Source: Thereva unica | Lineage: Eukaryota; Arthropoda; Insecta; Diptera; Therevidae | Length of the DNA stretch: 64,000 bases | Direction: 5' to 3' | NCBI GenBank assembly: GCA_949987705.1 | Contig: OX465283.1 | Location: 48,646,953-48,710,952, forward strand | In this document: positions 11,160 to 22,037 of the stretch, in pieces | How positions within the stretch are numbered: the first letter of the stretch is position 1 | Layout: each line of letters starts with the position of its first letter | The notes under the pieces: generated by a model | Databases searched by the model: none | What the model saw: only the letters and a program-made list of their open reading frames with translations | Told to the model about the DNA's origin: nothing | Program-made: the position numbers and the translations under genes

Positions 11160-12191
11160 TTGGGCAGAGGGTTAACAACCCACTCCCATAAAAAACACCA
11201 TTGCTACGAATCGGCAAACAATGCCTCGGAACCGGACGGACAGCACGACGACGACCTTTGCTTTTCGAACAAGGACACGAACGGATCATGGAATGTGAAA
11301 ACACTGCCGGCTGATGGACGGCTGGATGAAGTTCTCAACGAGATGAATCGATATAAAATCAAGATCATGGGACTTAGCGAGCTCAGATGGCCCGATGCGG
11401 GTGAACATATTATCTGCCCAAATAGTGAGTCCTTCTTATATTCTGGTAGAAACGAAACTGAAGGCCGTAGGAATGGCGTTGGCGGTATACTCGCCAAAGA
11501 AGCCAGGTCCAGCCTCATTAGCTGGTCACCAGTTTCTGAGGGGATTATTACCGTGCGCCTGCGTACCAGACTAAGAAGTACTACGGTAGTCCAATGCTAT
11601 GCTACAACTGAAGACGCAGAAGATGGTATCAAAGACGAGTTCTATATGCGACTAAATGAAGTTTTTCGCTCTATTCCAAGGGGAGACATCATTGTATTAA
11701 TGGGTAACTTAAACGCACAGATCGGCTCTGACAACACCGGCCTTGAACAAACAAGTGGAAATCAAGGCCTAAGCCAAGTTACCTATAACAATGGTGAGCT
11801 TTTCGTTGACTTTTGTAGTTCCCATCAACTCATGGTAGGTGGAACTTACTTTTGTCACAAGAAGATACACAAAAAGACCTGGGTATCGACCGATGGTAGA
11901 ACGAGAAACCAGATAGATCATGTGGCCGTCAGCCACATATGGAGAACTATTCTTGAGGATATCAGGAGTTTCAGGGGAGCAGATACTGGAAGCGACCATC
12001 ATTTGGTTGTTGCAACTATTCGCCTTAAAATCGCCGCAATCAGAAACGTGCAACATGATGCTAGACGTAGACGGTTTAACGTAGACCTTCTGCGGGAGAG
12101 CGTTAAAAAGCGAGAATTTGCTGGAAACCTGCAAGAAATATTAAACCAGCAAACCGTTTCTGACGACACAAGTATTGAAGAAGAGCTGTGA
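11160..12191 (+). CDS. RTE AP-endonuclease ORF, copy B (343 codons)
   Basis: This frame would encode an apurinic/apyrimidinic-type endonuclease domain, which nicks target DNA for target-primed reverse transcription. The first roughly 45 codons are leader-like. The domain starts at SWNVKTLPADGRL (about residue 42) and shows MGLSELRW with the metal-binding Glu, VRLRTRLRSTTVVQCYA, the GNLNAQIG block (about residue 181; relatives have GDLNA, so the Asp is Asn here), RNQIDHVAV and GSDHHLVVATIRLK. After about residue 300 it runs into the linker and stops early at 12191, where copy A continues in frame, so it is a truncated polyprotein rather than a separate gene. Annotation pipelines often label this domain craniofacial development protein 2-like. 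Almost certainly inactive. Confidence 0.8.
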   Translation: MGRGLTTHSHKKHHCYESANNASEPDGQHDDDLCFSNKDTNGSWNVKTLPADGRLDEVLNEMNRYKIKIMGLSELRWPDAGEHIICPNSESFLYSGRNETEGRRNGVGGILAKEARSSLISWSPVSEGIITVRLRTRLRSTTVVQCYATTEDAEDGIKDEFYMRLNEVFRSIPRGDIIVLMGNLNAQIGSDNTGLEQTSGNQGLSQVTYNNGELFVDFCSSHQLMVGGTYFCHKKIHKKTWVSTDGRTRNQIDHVAVSHIWRTILEDIRSFRGADTGSDHHLVVATIRLKIAAIRNVQHDARRRRFNVDLLRESVKKREFAGNLQEILNQQTVSDDTSIEEEL

Positions 12192-12379
12192 AGTACGACA
12201 AAGGGCGCTATATTGACGGCTGCGGAAACGAGCATCTGTTATGTCCACAGAAACCAGCAGCACTGGATTCGGACACAACCTGGAAAAAAATAGAACGCAG
12301 AAGGGCCCTCAAAAATAACGTAAACTCTACAAGCGACCCGGAAAGACGTTACCAACTTTAACGAAAACTCCCAATTGCA

Positions 12380-13559
12380 CGGGGAGGTAAAAAGATGCGT
12401 TCGGTGTGATCAAAGACAGAAGATAAACAATCTCGCATTACAAGCGGAAACGTGGCAAACACAGGCAATAGTAAGGTGCTGTACCAAATCACTAAACAGC
12501 TCTCGGGAAAGCACTCTACTAAAAAACATGCCGTTAAGAGTGCGGATAGAAGGCTGCTGTGCAGCGATGAGGAGCAACTCCAAAGATAGAGAGATTACTT
12601 CATCGCGGCCCTGAATGGTTCACTTACACAGGAACCCCAGGAACACAGCAACAATGCACAGCCAATAAGAATCACCACCCGGGCCCCATCCAAGACGGAA
12701 ATAGTAGCCGCAATTCATGCGATGGCCAATGGTATGGCATCCCGCCAGAATTGTTGAAAGCCGATTCAAGCCTCATAACAGATGCGCTTCATCCTGGAAA
12801 TAGCACGGAACACCTGTACCTGTCCGGAGGATTGGACGGCAGGTTTCATAGTCAAAATACCAAAAAAGGGGGACCTTACAATATGCGACAACTGGAGAGG
12901 CATCTGTTTATTATCCACTGTGGGCAAAATTTTGTCCCATATATTACTATCTAGGAAAAGAGAGGCAGTAGACCAAATGCTTAGGCGGCAGCAGGCCGGA
13001 TTCCGGAAGGGCCGCTCATGTATGGATCATATTAACACCTTGAGAATAATAGTGGAGCAGTCTACTGAATTCCGATCCCTCCTTTGCCTTTATCGACTCG
13101 GTTAATAGGAGCTTTATATGGCAGGCACTACGGCGACGTGGACTGCCTGATAAAATAATAGAATTGATAAAAGCCCTATATAACAATTCCAAATGCAGAG
13201 TTCTCCATAATGGAAAATTATCCGACAGCTTTGAGGTGAGCTCAGGAGTGCGGCAAGGATGCCTACTTTCGCCTTTACTATTTCATATATTAATAAATGA
13301 CATCCTTGTCGGCGCTCTAGATAGTAGAACAGGCGGCATACAATGGGGTTTGCTATATCGCCTTAAGGATCTCGACTACGCAGATGATATCTGTTTGCTG
13401 GCCCACAGACACCAGGACCTCAAAAACATGTTAAACAATTTGGCAACAGAAAGTAGTCCAGCAGCCTTAAGGCTAAATCCAACTAAAACTAAAGAAATAT
13501 GGATAAATGCAAAACAGAGTCCGCTGGAGGGCACCTGTTTCCGCCCTATGTCCCATTAG
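12380..13559 (+). pseudogene. RTE reverse transcriptase remnant, copy B
   Basis: RT pieces lie in shifting frames: IVKIPKKGDLTICDNWRGI and AGFRKGRSCMDHI (12830-13060), then GVRQGCLLSPLLF and LDYADDICLL (motifs B and C, 13245-13400). Motif A with the first catalytic Asp (VDYEKAFDS in copy A) is deleted at about 13102, so the enzyme cannot work. At 13508-13515 the sequence jumps from the INA block to KQSPLEGTCFRPMSH of the extreme C-terminus, removing the thumb and tail. The frame then ends at a TAG at 13557. Confidence 0.85.
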
Positions 13560-13590
13560 GGATTAAAGGAGCGAAAAGAAGAAAAGAAGA

Positions 13591-14954
13591 TCTGGACACA
13601 ACGGGATTTCTTTCCTTTTTTTTCCAACTGAAGAGGCTTTGAATCCGAGCTTGAGGCAGCATTCGTGGGGGCATTAAGCCTGGAGGCTTCTACAAGGTGA
13701 CCTGTAATGGCTTGCCAAGCGGTCAATGCTAGATCGTAGATAGTATACGAAAATCAACAAAAAACACAAAAATGGGAACTAAATCCGCATATTTTCTCCA
13801 TATTAATTCTTCCAAAAATGACCGCTGGAAACCCGATAGAATCCAAGATCATGACAAGGGCTTGTATGAAACTAAAAACTTTTAAATGGCTCCCCAGTAA
13901 ATTCATTTGTTTTTGAGTTGTGCCACTATTCTTGCAAAACGATATGGTGTCGAATACCACACAGCAATATTATTCTTAACCTTCCACCCATTTTCTCCAA
14001 TTAACATTCATTATTGGCAATTTTTTAAATCTTCTACTACCTTTCCGACTAGAGGTTGCAGTCCAAAATGGCCCTCTATGATAGTATCGTCACTAGTATG
14101 GTTCTAGTCTTACAAATTAAAACAAATTACCAATTGATATTCATTCAGTATTGACATCCAGATTAACAAAAAACTGGTTACAGCTAAAGGTAAAAGAAAT
14201 GAATTTCTAGTAAGCCATTATAAAACAATGATAAATCATAATTAATGTTGAATGTTCAAACCCAATACGGACGTGTAAAGCAGCGCTCTTCACTTCACAT
14301 AAATTGTTTTATTATTAAGTGGACATTGCCAACAACCAATAGTTTACTGCATGCGTTTATGTGGTCATCAAAAGTTTGTTTATATAATTAGGTCACATTT
14401 TTGTGGAAATATTATTAAAATATTTTACTGAGGGCAATTGCCCCGCAGGAAAAAATTGAGCTTATCAATTACAATTTATTCCACAATTAACCGCAACTAA
14501 TTAATTGGGCTATAATACAAATAATGCTTCTTTTTTTTCAATCTCATGTGTTTAAAATTATTATAAGTGGTGGTAGGAATACGAGAATATAGACTCTCAT
14601 CAGCAAGTTATAAAAAGGGATGCTAAAGTTACTTTTGTTCTCATTCTTAACAGTATATATTCGATACTTGCATAGCTTTAATTAAATAAAGTGACCACAA
14701 ATTTAAGTGCAGAGAAAAGTTATCTATCTTATTACATATATAAACTAGTGGGAGGTTGTGCCTAGAGACTAGCCACTAATTACGCTTTTTCATGGTATTC
14801 TTTCTGTTGAATAACACTTCAGACTGGATGAACATAAAAAATCAAGAAAATGATATTGTTTCACTTTTAATTAAGTAAATGTTTATATTCTCCTGAGTAT
14901 CATTATTAAATAATATAATTTACTGATACATTTAAAACATGTTCCACCACAAGT
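13591..14954. other. AT-rich non-coding region
   Basis: No recognisable coding or structured feature was seen between the 3' tail of LINE copy B and the tRNA-like unit. Short frames on both strands have no domain signature. Confidence 0.55.
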
Positions 14955-15048
14955 AAAAAAAAATTATATTTCACCATTGCTCGGCCGAGGATTGAACTCG
15001 GTTCCGCGGGATAGGATTCCAGCGCCTTAGCTCTAGGCTACCGATATA
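14955..15048 (-). ncRNA. tRNA-derived Pol III unit, relative of the SINE head at 33.4 kb
   Basis: On the minus strand the A-box TAGCCTAGAGC (15040-15030; consensus TRGYNNANNGG, one mismatch) is followed 41 bp later by the B-box-like GAGTTCAATCC (14999-14989) and then by a run of nine T (14963-14955), a Pol III terminator. The arrangement and the word CTAAGGCGC match the SINE head at 33.4 kb. The ends do not pair as an acceptor stem, so it is not a functional tRNA. Likely a short SINE or a tRNA retropseudogene. Confidence 0.6.
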
Positions 15049-15314
15049 TGTATGTACTTTATTAGAAATCTCTTTTTTGTCGTTAAATATGAATTTCCAG
15101 ACCATTTTCTCAGCTTTAGGTCTCTCGATCAAGAGCTAAAATTTGAGATATGGCCCAAGTCTGTAGCGACAGTACTTTCAGAGATGAAAGAAGGTCACAG
15201 ACGGACAGACGGACAGAGCCTCTGTAAAAGCTTTTTTTTTTTTTTTGAATAAGCTAAAATGAATCATTGTTTTGTGTGTAATCGATGTATGAAAATTTTG
15301 CTGCATAAAATGAC

Positions 15315-15981
15315 TGCCCAGTAGGAATTCTAGGAAGGCCTTACCGATGGAGCACTGAAATAAGTACTCATCTGGTAAGGGGTACCCCTTATTTTCTTGG
15401 TGCTAGATGAGCCCTTACAAACCCCATTACAAGAGAAGGCAGATGGTAAGGTGTAGTCCAGAATTATACCCAAACAAGTGAGAGTCTGCCTGATGACTCA
15501 AGGGAGCTTTCCTGGAGCTTTCATAAATTTTATAGAAAGAAAGAAAACGGGCAATTATATTCGTCGACATAAAATGCGACATTAGCATACTCAATAGCCC
15601 GGCTCTCATTCGATACGGAGGACAAGCAGCTTTGGAGAAATGGAGAATTTAGTTGGGGGACTGCTTAGGTAAAGCCACTCCCGGGCTTGGAAAAAAAGGC
15701 ATTTGTAAAAGATGAAGAAATAAAAGCATTTCGACACCGGATCACATATCCACAGGCGCCCATGAATAGCTCTTTTTGCAATGTTCCATTTGCTGCCTTA
15801 CTATACCCCTTACAGATGAGCAGTTCTATAAGTACTCTAAGGTAAGTACTAAAGTAAGGCCTTACCCCCTATGACATCGTGTGTAAAAGTAAGCACTTCT
15901 GTAAAAGGGAGTGGTAAGGCCTACCCCTTACCAGTAAGTGCTGATTTCAGTACTTCTGTAAGCTTACCGGTCCTACTGGGT
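15315..15981. mobile_element. Inverted-repeat element with CCCAGTAGGA ends
   Basis: The left end (CCCAGTAGGAATTCTAGGAA) and the reverse-complemented right end (CCCAGTAGGACCGGTAAGCT) share an imperfect inverted repeat of about 70 bp, including ACTGAAATNAG and TGGTAAGGGGTA. Inside, GTAAGGCCTTACC-like words recur in both orientations. No TSD could be fixed and there is no coding capacity. It ends just before the transposase remnant at 16.1 kb but is probably unrelated to it. Confidence 0.6.
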
Positions 15982-16131
15982 GCTTGAGAGCTGTTTGTGT
16001 TAGAAGACATAATGCCAAGGTTTATATGTATAGTTTTCAAGATTATGTGGCTTAGTATTTTAGTAATGGCGCTTGAAAAAAATTGTCGATATCCCTATTG
16101 GATTTTTTTCTATCTTCACATTAAATTAAGT

Positions 16132-16812
16132 AGATTTCAGTTTGGTATATCGCCTTTACATTCATGGATCCGTTTCTTTGAATATTTTGTTCATCTCTCT
16201 TACAGAGCTCAGAATAAAAAATGGCAGGTTAGGTTAGCAGAAGATAAAAAACTATTAATGGATCGAAAACTGTATATCCAAAGTCAATTTAGATCTAGAT
16301 TGGGATTAATCGTAGATATACCACGAGGTGGTGGAAGCGGGACATCCAACGGCGGTAATACCGCAAGGAAATTTTTCATGAATTTTGCAATATCGGCTGA
16401 AATCACAGGCTTAAATAAAAATTTAATTCATCGCTGCTCTATAATTTTACAGGCCCTATCATTTGGAAAAATTCAGGGATTATGCTTTAGAAACTGCGCG
16501 ACTTTTGATTCAGGAATATCCCTGGACAAAGTCCTCAGTCCACAAAGTCTTCATACATGGATCTGAAGTTATTAAACACGCGATATTGTCAATCGGGGAA
16601 CTCTCCGAAGAAGCAGCTGAACCTAATAATTAAATTCTCAAGGAATGCCGCCGAGATCATACTCGAAAAATGTCACAGGAACTCACAAACATGGATTTAA
16701 TAAATAGGCTTTTGATCAATTAGGACCCCTTCATCACAAATCTTCGGAAGCTTCCCCGAAAGAAAAAGTCTCTTTCTTCAAGTCAAGTGTTAGATTTATG
16801 TATAGTTTAGCT
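16132..16812 (+). pseudogene. Transposase remnant resembling the RAG1/Transib DDE family
   Basis: Two frames make one broken protein of about 225 residues. Part one (to 16460) has PLHSWIRFFEYFVHLSYR, KKWQVR, LGLIVDIPRGGGSGTSNGGN and TARKFF. Part two, after a frameshift near 16462, has EKFRDYALETARLLIQEYPW, HKVFIHGSEVI, an IGELSEEAAEPNN block, a TAA at about 16633, then RRDHTRK and DPFITNLRK in the same frame. The spacing HK..H..E.I...IG..SEEA.E..N...R..R is like the RAG1 C-terminal catalytic region around its last acidic residue. Known: RAG1 descends from Transib-type transposases. Inferred: this belongs to that or a closely parallel family. No CACAGTG-type ends were seen. Alternative: another widespread, unnamed insect transposase. 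Confidence 0.5.
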
Positions 16813-18975
16813 TACATTTCACTTAATTTTGTTTCGTCTTTAGTTTTAAGCTGTTCAAAGTACGTACATAATTTGAATCTTAATTAACACGTGTGTTACA
16901 ATGTGTTTGTGGACATTAAAATCCAATATAATATGGTTTTTATTTATTTAATACATCGCTTATATTTTGCACACACTATATTATGTTAATTTTATTTGAA
17001 AATTTTAATTAAAGAATCGCAAATAAATGTTTTGATATGAGACAGCACATTTGAGTTTTTTTTATATGTACAACTGTTAAGTTCAAAACTGAAATATACA
17101 TATATATACAACTATATAATAAAAAATAAAAAATTAAATAAATTGTGTCATAATTTATAATTTTAAGTAATTTTTGATCATAAATTGGTGGTTAAATAAG
17201 GATTAAGTAATTATGACCGCCCTTGCTTGGTCGCTGAACCACTGTGCACTGCAAGGATCTATTCAACAATCGCAAGATTTATACATGAACAAACATATAA
17301 AGTATTTTACTGCAACATCTATGGACTTTTCTATTTGTATTAAAAAAATAACAATAAAACTGCACCCGTTTTAAAAGTGAAGCTTTTTCCAGATTTCAAA
17401 TTGTTTGTGTAATCTTGCAACTGACTGAAGTCCTCCTTTATTTAATATATTCTAAGCACCACTACCAGCAGCGCTTGAAGAGAATCTTGACCTTTATTCC
17501 CATTGTTGTTCACTGTAGTACAATGCACTGGCTCCAGCCCCGTAATCTTTTCTAATGTTCAAATAACCCCATAAAATGCAAATGCCCTTCGCTTTCCAGT
17601 TTCAATAAGCGATAACGTCGTAGATTATTTGGCTTCATTCAAGCACATTCCCTTTATGCGCAGAGAGAGAAAAAACAACACTACTGGAACTCCTTTATCA
17701 AGTTAAATGTGAAATTGCATTGTGTATACCCAGTATCCTTCCCAGCAATTGTCCTCGAAACGTTGATTGTCGTAGTAAAAGTCCACGTAACTCGGTCATT
17801 GAATGAGATCAAAGCCATTCGGGATTCAGTGCGGGTACTCAAAGCACCAGTGTACTATGTTCGAAATGTTCAGGACAAACCCTGTGGCAGAATGGTGGTC
17901 CGTTTTAGCAGCAACCTGAGAGTACCGTCATCAACCAACTGCCGTTGAAATTATGCCACGTGAATGTTAGGGAAAAAATCCCTAAATAAAGGCCCTTGAA
18001 TAGGGACGACGATAGACATCAGCCTAATCCGATTGGATAAATCTTTCCGACCAATCAAGCAAATTTCAAATGGTTCAGATTTCAGAATGCTGAGATGATA
18101 TCGTTATGTCGGCTGTTAGCCCGATGATGTGCGCCACATATGACCTGGACACGGAAAGGATCTCAAAAGGATCGGCTTACATTGGTTGTGTACACGGCGA
18201 ATGTCGAGTAGCCGAGTGATTTCTAAAATGGGGGAATTTCCTTTTAAGAACGAGCACAATTATTTGCGGCGAGATTAGTCCCGGAAATTATTCCGTACAC
18301 GTAATCCGGTGGATAAGGATCTTTCTCGGGGGTCGTGAGACAACACATAAATGTCAACGAGACCATTGATCTGGAATTAAAGACCTGGTAGATGGCTGGA
18401 AAGACAATGAACTCAGATTTTAGGTTGTCAACTGTCCTCTCGGATTCAACAGGGTTTCATTGTTGTTATGTTGTTGAAAATGATACGCCAATGCTGAATT
18501 AGGGTGAGTAGATTTGGATTTGTTTTTTTCGTCCATTTTTTTTTTTTTGAATCATTGCTGTGTCATGATTTTAAATTTTATAATAGGGTAAGGAATTCAT
18601 GATTTTTGTGGTGTTCGGTGGAGCATATACCGGCTGTATTTATTACCCTAATTAGAACCATCTACAATCCCCTGTGGAATTGTTTGCGAAATTACGCATG
18701 GACGGGCATGATATTTACAAACGCAAAATCAACAAATCAAAAAAACTACATTGAAACGAAAAATTTCGGGAAATTGCAATTTTGAAATTATAAAAACTTG
18801 CTGCATAAATTTCATAAATTAATCTGTCATTTTATCTTAGTTCCGTTTCTGATATTAGACATTTTTTAAGGACCAAAATTTGAATTTATATCAGTTTCGA
18901 GGGCTCTGTATCAAGTATCAACCAGTGCCTTTCGCGTACACTTTGACTTGTAATAGTTTTTTAGTGAATGCCCTT
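16813..18975. other. Region without recognised genes
   Basis: The interval 16813-17200 is very AT-rich. Around 17630-18480 the composition is more balanced and a 79-codon plus-strand frame at 17709 shows no recognisable domain, so it may be old LINE untranslated sequence. No TIRs, RNA genes or splice-bounded exons could be supported. Confidence 0.45.
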
Positions 18976-18979
18976 CAAA

Positions 18980-19870
18980 TGATGTTTATTGAAGAACTGA
19001 GCTTAAAGCTACTGACCAGTTCTAAGAAACCATACATCAGAATTGGGCGTACCACGATTGTGTACATCGACAGGTCCATCTGTCGGCTTTAGACCCTACC
19101 TCTTGCCGAAGGTCTTTTTAGAGTCACAGAGAGCTATGCAGGCATTCTTTATCCTTTCCTCGATGTTCGGCTTCCGGCTTCGGTTGAGTTTTGGAGGCAT
19201 TATTAAAACCAAAACTTCACTCTAAGGTATAAAGTGACGGTGGGCCCCTCCACCCTGGGGAGGTTGAAGGTGGAAATTTTCATTTTCAGCATGAATAGAA
19301 TTAGATCAGGGTTGACTAACAGTCCACAGATTGCTACCCAGCTGTCAACTTTATTTTGATATCCTGCCATTATCTTAACTTCTTATTTTGATATCCTGCC
19401 ATTAACTTATCACGGATAGTAACATTCCTGACGCCATTATTACAAGGTCATCTGCGTATGAAACTACCTTAACTGCGCTTCGGTCTAGCTTCCTTACAGT
19501 ACCCTTACCAGCCACACTAAAGGGAAGATGACGTCTCCATGTAATGTACCTCTGTTGACGTATTTGATTACAGCCTTGGTTCCCAAATCCACTTTGATTA
19601 TTCTCGCGCACAACATGACCGCCAGCCATTGCCTAAGACAGCTTCTCGAATTGACTCAGTATGTACGTTGTTGAAGGCGCCATCTATATCTAGGGAGGCT
19701 GCTAGGGTATATTATTTGTAATGTACCACCTCCTGGAAAGCTGGCTCTATCTGGGTCTATCTCTAAAGCCGGTCGTATACCAAAGCTTCATACGCAGCTT
19801 TTCGTCACTATTGATTGGAGATACATGAAGCAAAGCGGCATGTGAAGATTTGTTCTATATACAGTGAAGG
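18980..19870 (-). pseudogene. R1/LOA-type LINE reverse transcriptase remnant
   Basis: Read downward from 19870, this holds a KAAYEALVYDR-like block, LAASLDIDGAFNNVHTESI (RT motif A with the catalytic Asp), a decayed motif B, KVVSYADDLVIMASG (motif C, about 19450), the thumb with RKPNIEERIKNACIAL and KKTFGKR (about 19150), and a final PxxDVxFL-like end near 19000. Stops and frameshifts are many. A 30-bp duplication (TATTTTGATATCCTGCCATT twice, 19350-19400) lies within it. Its closest relative in the window is the fragment at 25.5 kb, which keeps the RNase H domain lost here. Clade placement is inferred from LDIDGAFNN and the KKTFGKRWGL-type thumb. Confidence 0.75.
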
Positions 19871-19904
19871 CTCCCGTAACGGACAGCTCCAATAAGTGGA
19901 CATC

Positions 19905-19972
19905 TCCCATACTTTACTTTACTTTATTCCGCATTAATTAATCCCTTATGGGACCTGGGCGGAAATAGTTTC
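19905..19972 (-). mobile_element. 3' tail fragment of the RTE family, inverted
   Basis: Reverse-complemented, this reads CTATTTCCGCCCAGGTCCCA, then AAGGGATTAATTAATGCGGA and ends in a repeated AAAGT tail. It matches the tail of copies A and B (TTTCCGCCCTATGTCCCATG). It lies a few bases before the 5' end of copy A and faces away from it, so it comes from a separate insertion or a rearrangement. Confidence 0.7.
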
Positions 19973-19978
19973 CTTATA

Positions 19979-21304
19979 GTGGACGACCCGGAAAGACGTC
20001 ACCAACTAGAACGGGAATACTCCCAATTACATCGGGAGGTTAAGAGAAGTGTTAAAAGGCGTGATAAAAGGCAACTGATAAATGAGCTCGCAGAAAAAGC
20101 GGAAAACGCGGCAAACACAGGCAACAGTAAGGTGCTGTACCAAATCACTAAACAGCTCTCGGGAAAGCACTCTACTAAAAAGCATGCCGTTAAGAGTGCG
20201 GATGGAAGGCTGCTGTGCAGCGACGAGGAGCAACTCCAAAGATGGAGAGATTACTTCTTCGCCGCCCTGAATGGTACACTTACACAGGAACCTCAGGAAA
20301 ACAGCAACAATGCACAGCCAATAAGAATCACCACTCGGGCCCCATCCAAGACGGAAATAGTAACCGCAATTCATGCGATGGCCAATGGTAAAGCAGCTGG
20401 GAAAGATGGCATCCCGCCAGAATTGTTGAAAGCCGACTCAAGCCTCATAGCAGATGCGCTTCAGCCAATCCTAGAAATAGCATGGAACACCTGTACCTTT
20501 CCGGAGGATTGGACGGAAGGTATCATAGTCAAAATACCAAAAAAGGGGGACCTAACAATATGCGACAACTGGAGAGGTATCTGTTTATTATCTACTGTGG
20601 GCAATATTTTGTCCCATATATTACTATCTAGGATAAGTGAGGCAGTTGACCGAACGCTTAGGAGGCATCAGGCCGGATTCCGGAAGGGCCGCTCCTGTAT
20701 TGATCATATTAACACCTTGAGAATAATAGTGGAGCAGTCTACTGAATTCCGATCCCCCCTTTACCTTGCTTTCGTAGACTATGAGAAAGCGTTCGACTCG
20801 GGTAATAGGAGCTTCATTTGGCAGGCACTACGGCGACGTGGACTGCGTGATAAAATAATAGAATTGATAAAAGCCCTATATAACAATTCCAAATCCAGAG
20901 TTCTCCATAATGGAAAATTATCCGACAGCTTTGAGGTGAGCTCAGGAGTACGACAAGGATGCCTACTTTCGCCATTACTATTTCTTATAGTAATAAATGA
21001 CATTCTTGTCGGCGCTCTAGATAGTAGAACAGGCGGCATACAATAGGGTTTGCTAGACCGCCTTAAGGATCTCGACTACGCAGATGATATCTGTTTGCTG
21101 GCCCAAAGACACCAGGACCTCAAAAACATGTTAAACAATTTGGCAACAGAAAGTAGTCCAGCAGGCTTAAGGCTAAATCCGACTAAAACTAGAGAAATTC
21201 GGATAAATGCAAACACCATTGAACGGACAGCGCTGAATAACCGTGACGTGGAACTGGTAAACAAATTCTGCTACCTCGGTAGCATTATTATTTTTTGTTT
21301 TTAA
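19979..21304 (+). pseudogene. RTE reverse transcriptase, copy A (fingers and palm)
   Basis: A 355-codon frame, then after one stop (TAG, 21044-21046) the same frame continues to the YLGSI block. Motifs in order: GKAAGKDGIPPELLK (about residue 138), IVKIPKKGD, CDNWRGICLLSTVG, HQAGFRKGRSCIDHI, LAFVDYEKAFDSGN (motif A, catalytic Asp), SSGVRQGCLLSPLLF (motif B) and, past the stop, LDYADDICLL (motif C, two catalytic Asp). All catalytic residues are present, so apart from the stop and the later insertion this is a young-looking RTE reverse transcriptase. It copies LINE RNA at the nicked target in the nucleus. Confidence 0.92.
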
Positions 21305-21462
21305 TGAAGTCGCACTTACAATATTGTTCATCTACCACTGTAAAAATATAGTTATACTAGGACAAACTATATTGATGCAAAAAAAAAAATAATTTTGCAT
21401 ATTTTGGACGTACCACAGAGATTTGCGGTTTCTGAAAATTTAATCTAAATGGAAATAAGGCC
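21288..21462. mobile_element. Small insertion in copy A, about 170 bp
   Basis: Between the RT thumb block YLGSI and the KARGAYACLFRIW block, where relatives have about ten residues, copy A has roughly 170 bp of AT-rich DNA with an A11 tract (about 21380). No TIRs were recognised and it may have replaced some LINE bases. Its nature is unknown. Confidence 0.6.
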
Positions 21463-21464
21463 TT

Positions 21465-22037
21465 TTGAAAAGTCACTCCTCAAATAAAGCACGAGGCGCA
21501 TATGCATGCCTGTTCCGCATATGGAGATCAACGGTGATCTCCGCTAACACCAAATTGCGGCTGTTCAACTCCAACGTTAAGGCAGTTCTTTTGTACGGTT
21601 GCGAAACATGGAAAGTCACCCAATTCATCACAGGGCGCCTACAAGTCTTCATCAACAGATGCCTGCGTCGTATCCTAAAAATCCGCTGGCAAGATAGAAT
21701 TTCAAACGAAGAACTATGGCGCCGTGCCGGCCAAGAAAGGATAGACGACCAAATCAGGCGAAGGAAATGGAATTGGGTTGGCCACACCTTGCGACGCGAA
21801 AACGAAAATCTAGCCAAACAGGCCCTTGACTGGAATCCGCAAGGTTCCCGTCGAGTAGGAAGACCTAGAAAAAGAGAAGTGGAGAAGAACCCTACTAGAA
21901 GAAGCCGCAACAACTGGGAGATCCTGGTCGGAGCTAAGAACTGTCGCGCAAAACAGAGTTCGCTGGAGGGCAACTGTTTCCGCCCTATGTCCCATGAGGG
22001 ATTAAAGGAGTTTAAAGAAGAAGAAGAAGGACTCTGA
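21465..22037 (+). pseudogene. RTE polyprotein C-terminus, copy A
   Basis: This 190-codon frame is the carboxy end of the copy A polyprotein, separated from the palm by the small insertion. It shows KARGAYACLFRIWRS, VLLYGCETWKV, FINRCLRRILKIRWQDRISN, RRRKWNWVGHTLRRENENLA and SRRVGRPRKREVEKN, all typical of the post-RT region of RTE elements, whose role is unknown. The last codons run into the 3' UTR (FRPMSHEGLKEFKEEEEG), so the true stop was probably earlier. Confidence 0.85.

Larger units (their letters stand above)
10960..13590 (+). mobile_element. RTE-family LINE, copy B, nearly full length but internally deleted
   Basis: This copy has a GC-richer 5' leader (from about 10960), an endonuclease frame (11160-12191), a linker, an RT region (12700-13510) and a 3' tail ending in AGAAGAAAAGAAG. 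It matches copy A (19979-22037) base by base over the shared part. Compared with A it lacks the KAAGKDG segment near 12735, the RT motif A segment at about 13102, and about 0.7 kb between 13508 and 13515. The exact 5' boundary is not fixed; copy C shares the leader word GTTAGCAAGTCCTAATC near 11040. Confidence 0.85.
19979..22037 (+). mobile_element. RTE-family LINE, copy A, 5'-truncated, best preserved
   Basis: The endonuclease is missing; the copy starts in the linker (DDPERRHQLEREYSQLHREV) and runs through RT to the 3' tail CCCATGAGGGATTAAAGGAG followed by GAA repeats. Only one in-frame stop (about 21044) and one roughly 170-bp insertion (about 21288-21462) interrupt it. It is the reference against which the deletions in copies B and C are defined. 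Confidence 0.9.

Noticed and set aside
21473..21973. 166-codon minus-strand frame
   Set aside because: Antisense shadow of the RTE C-terminal coding region of copy A.
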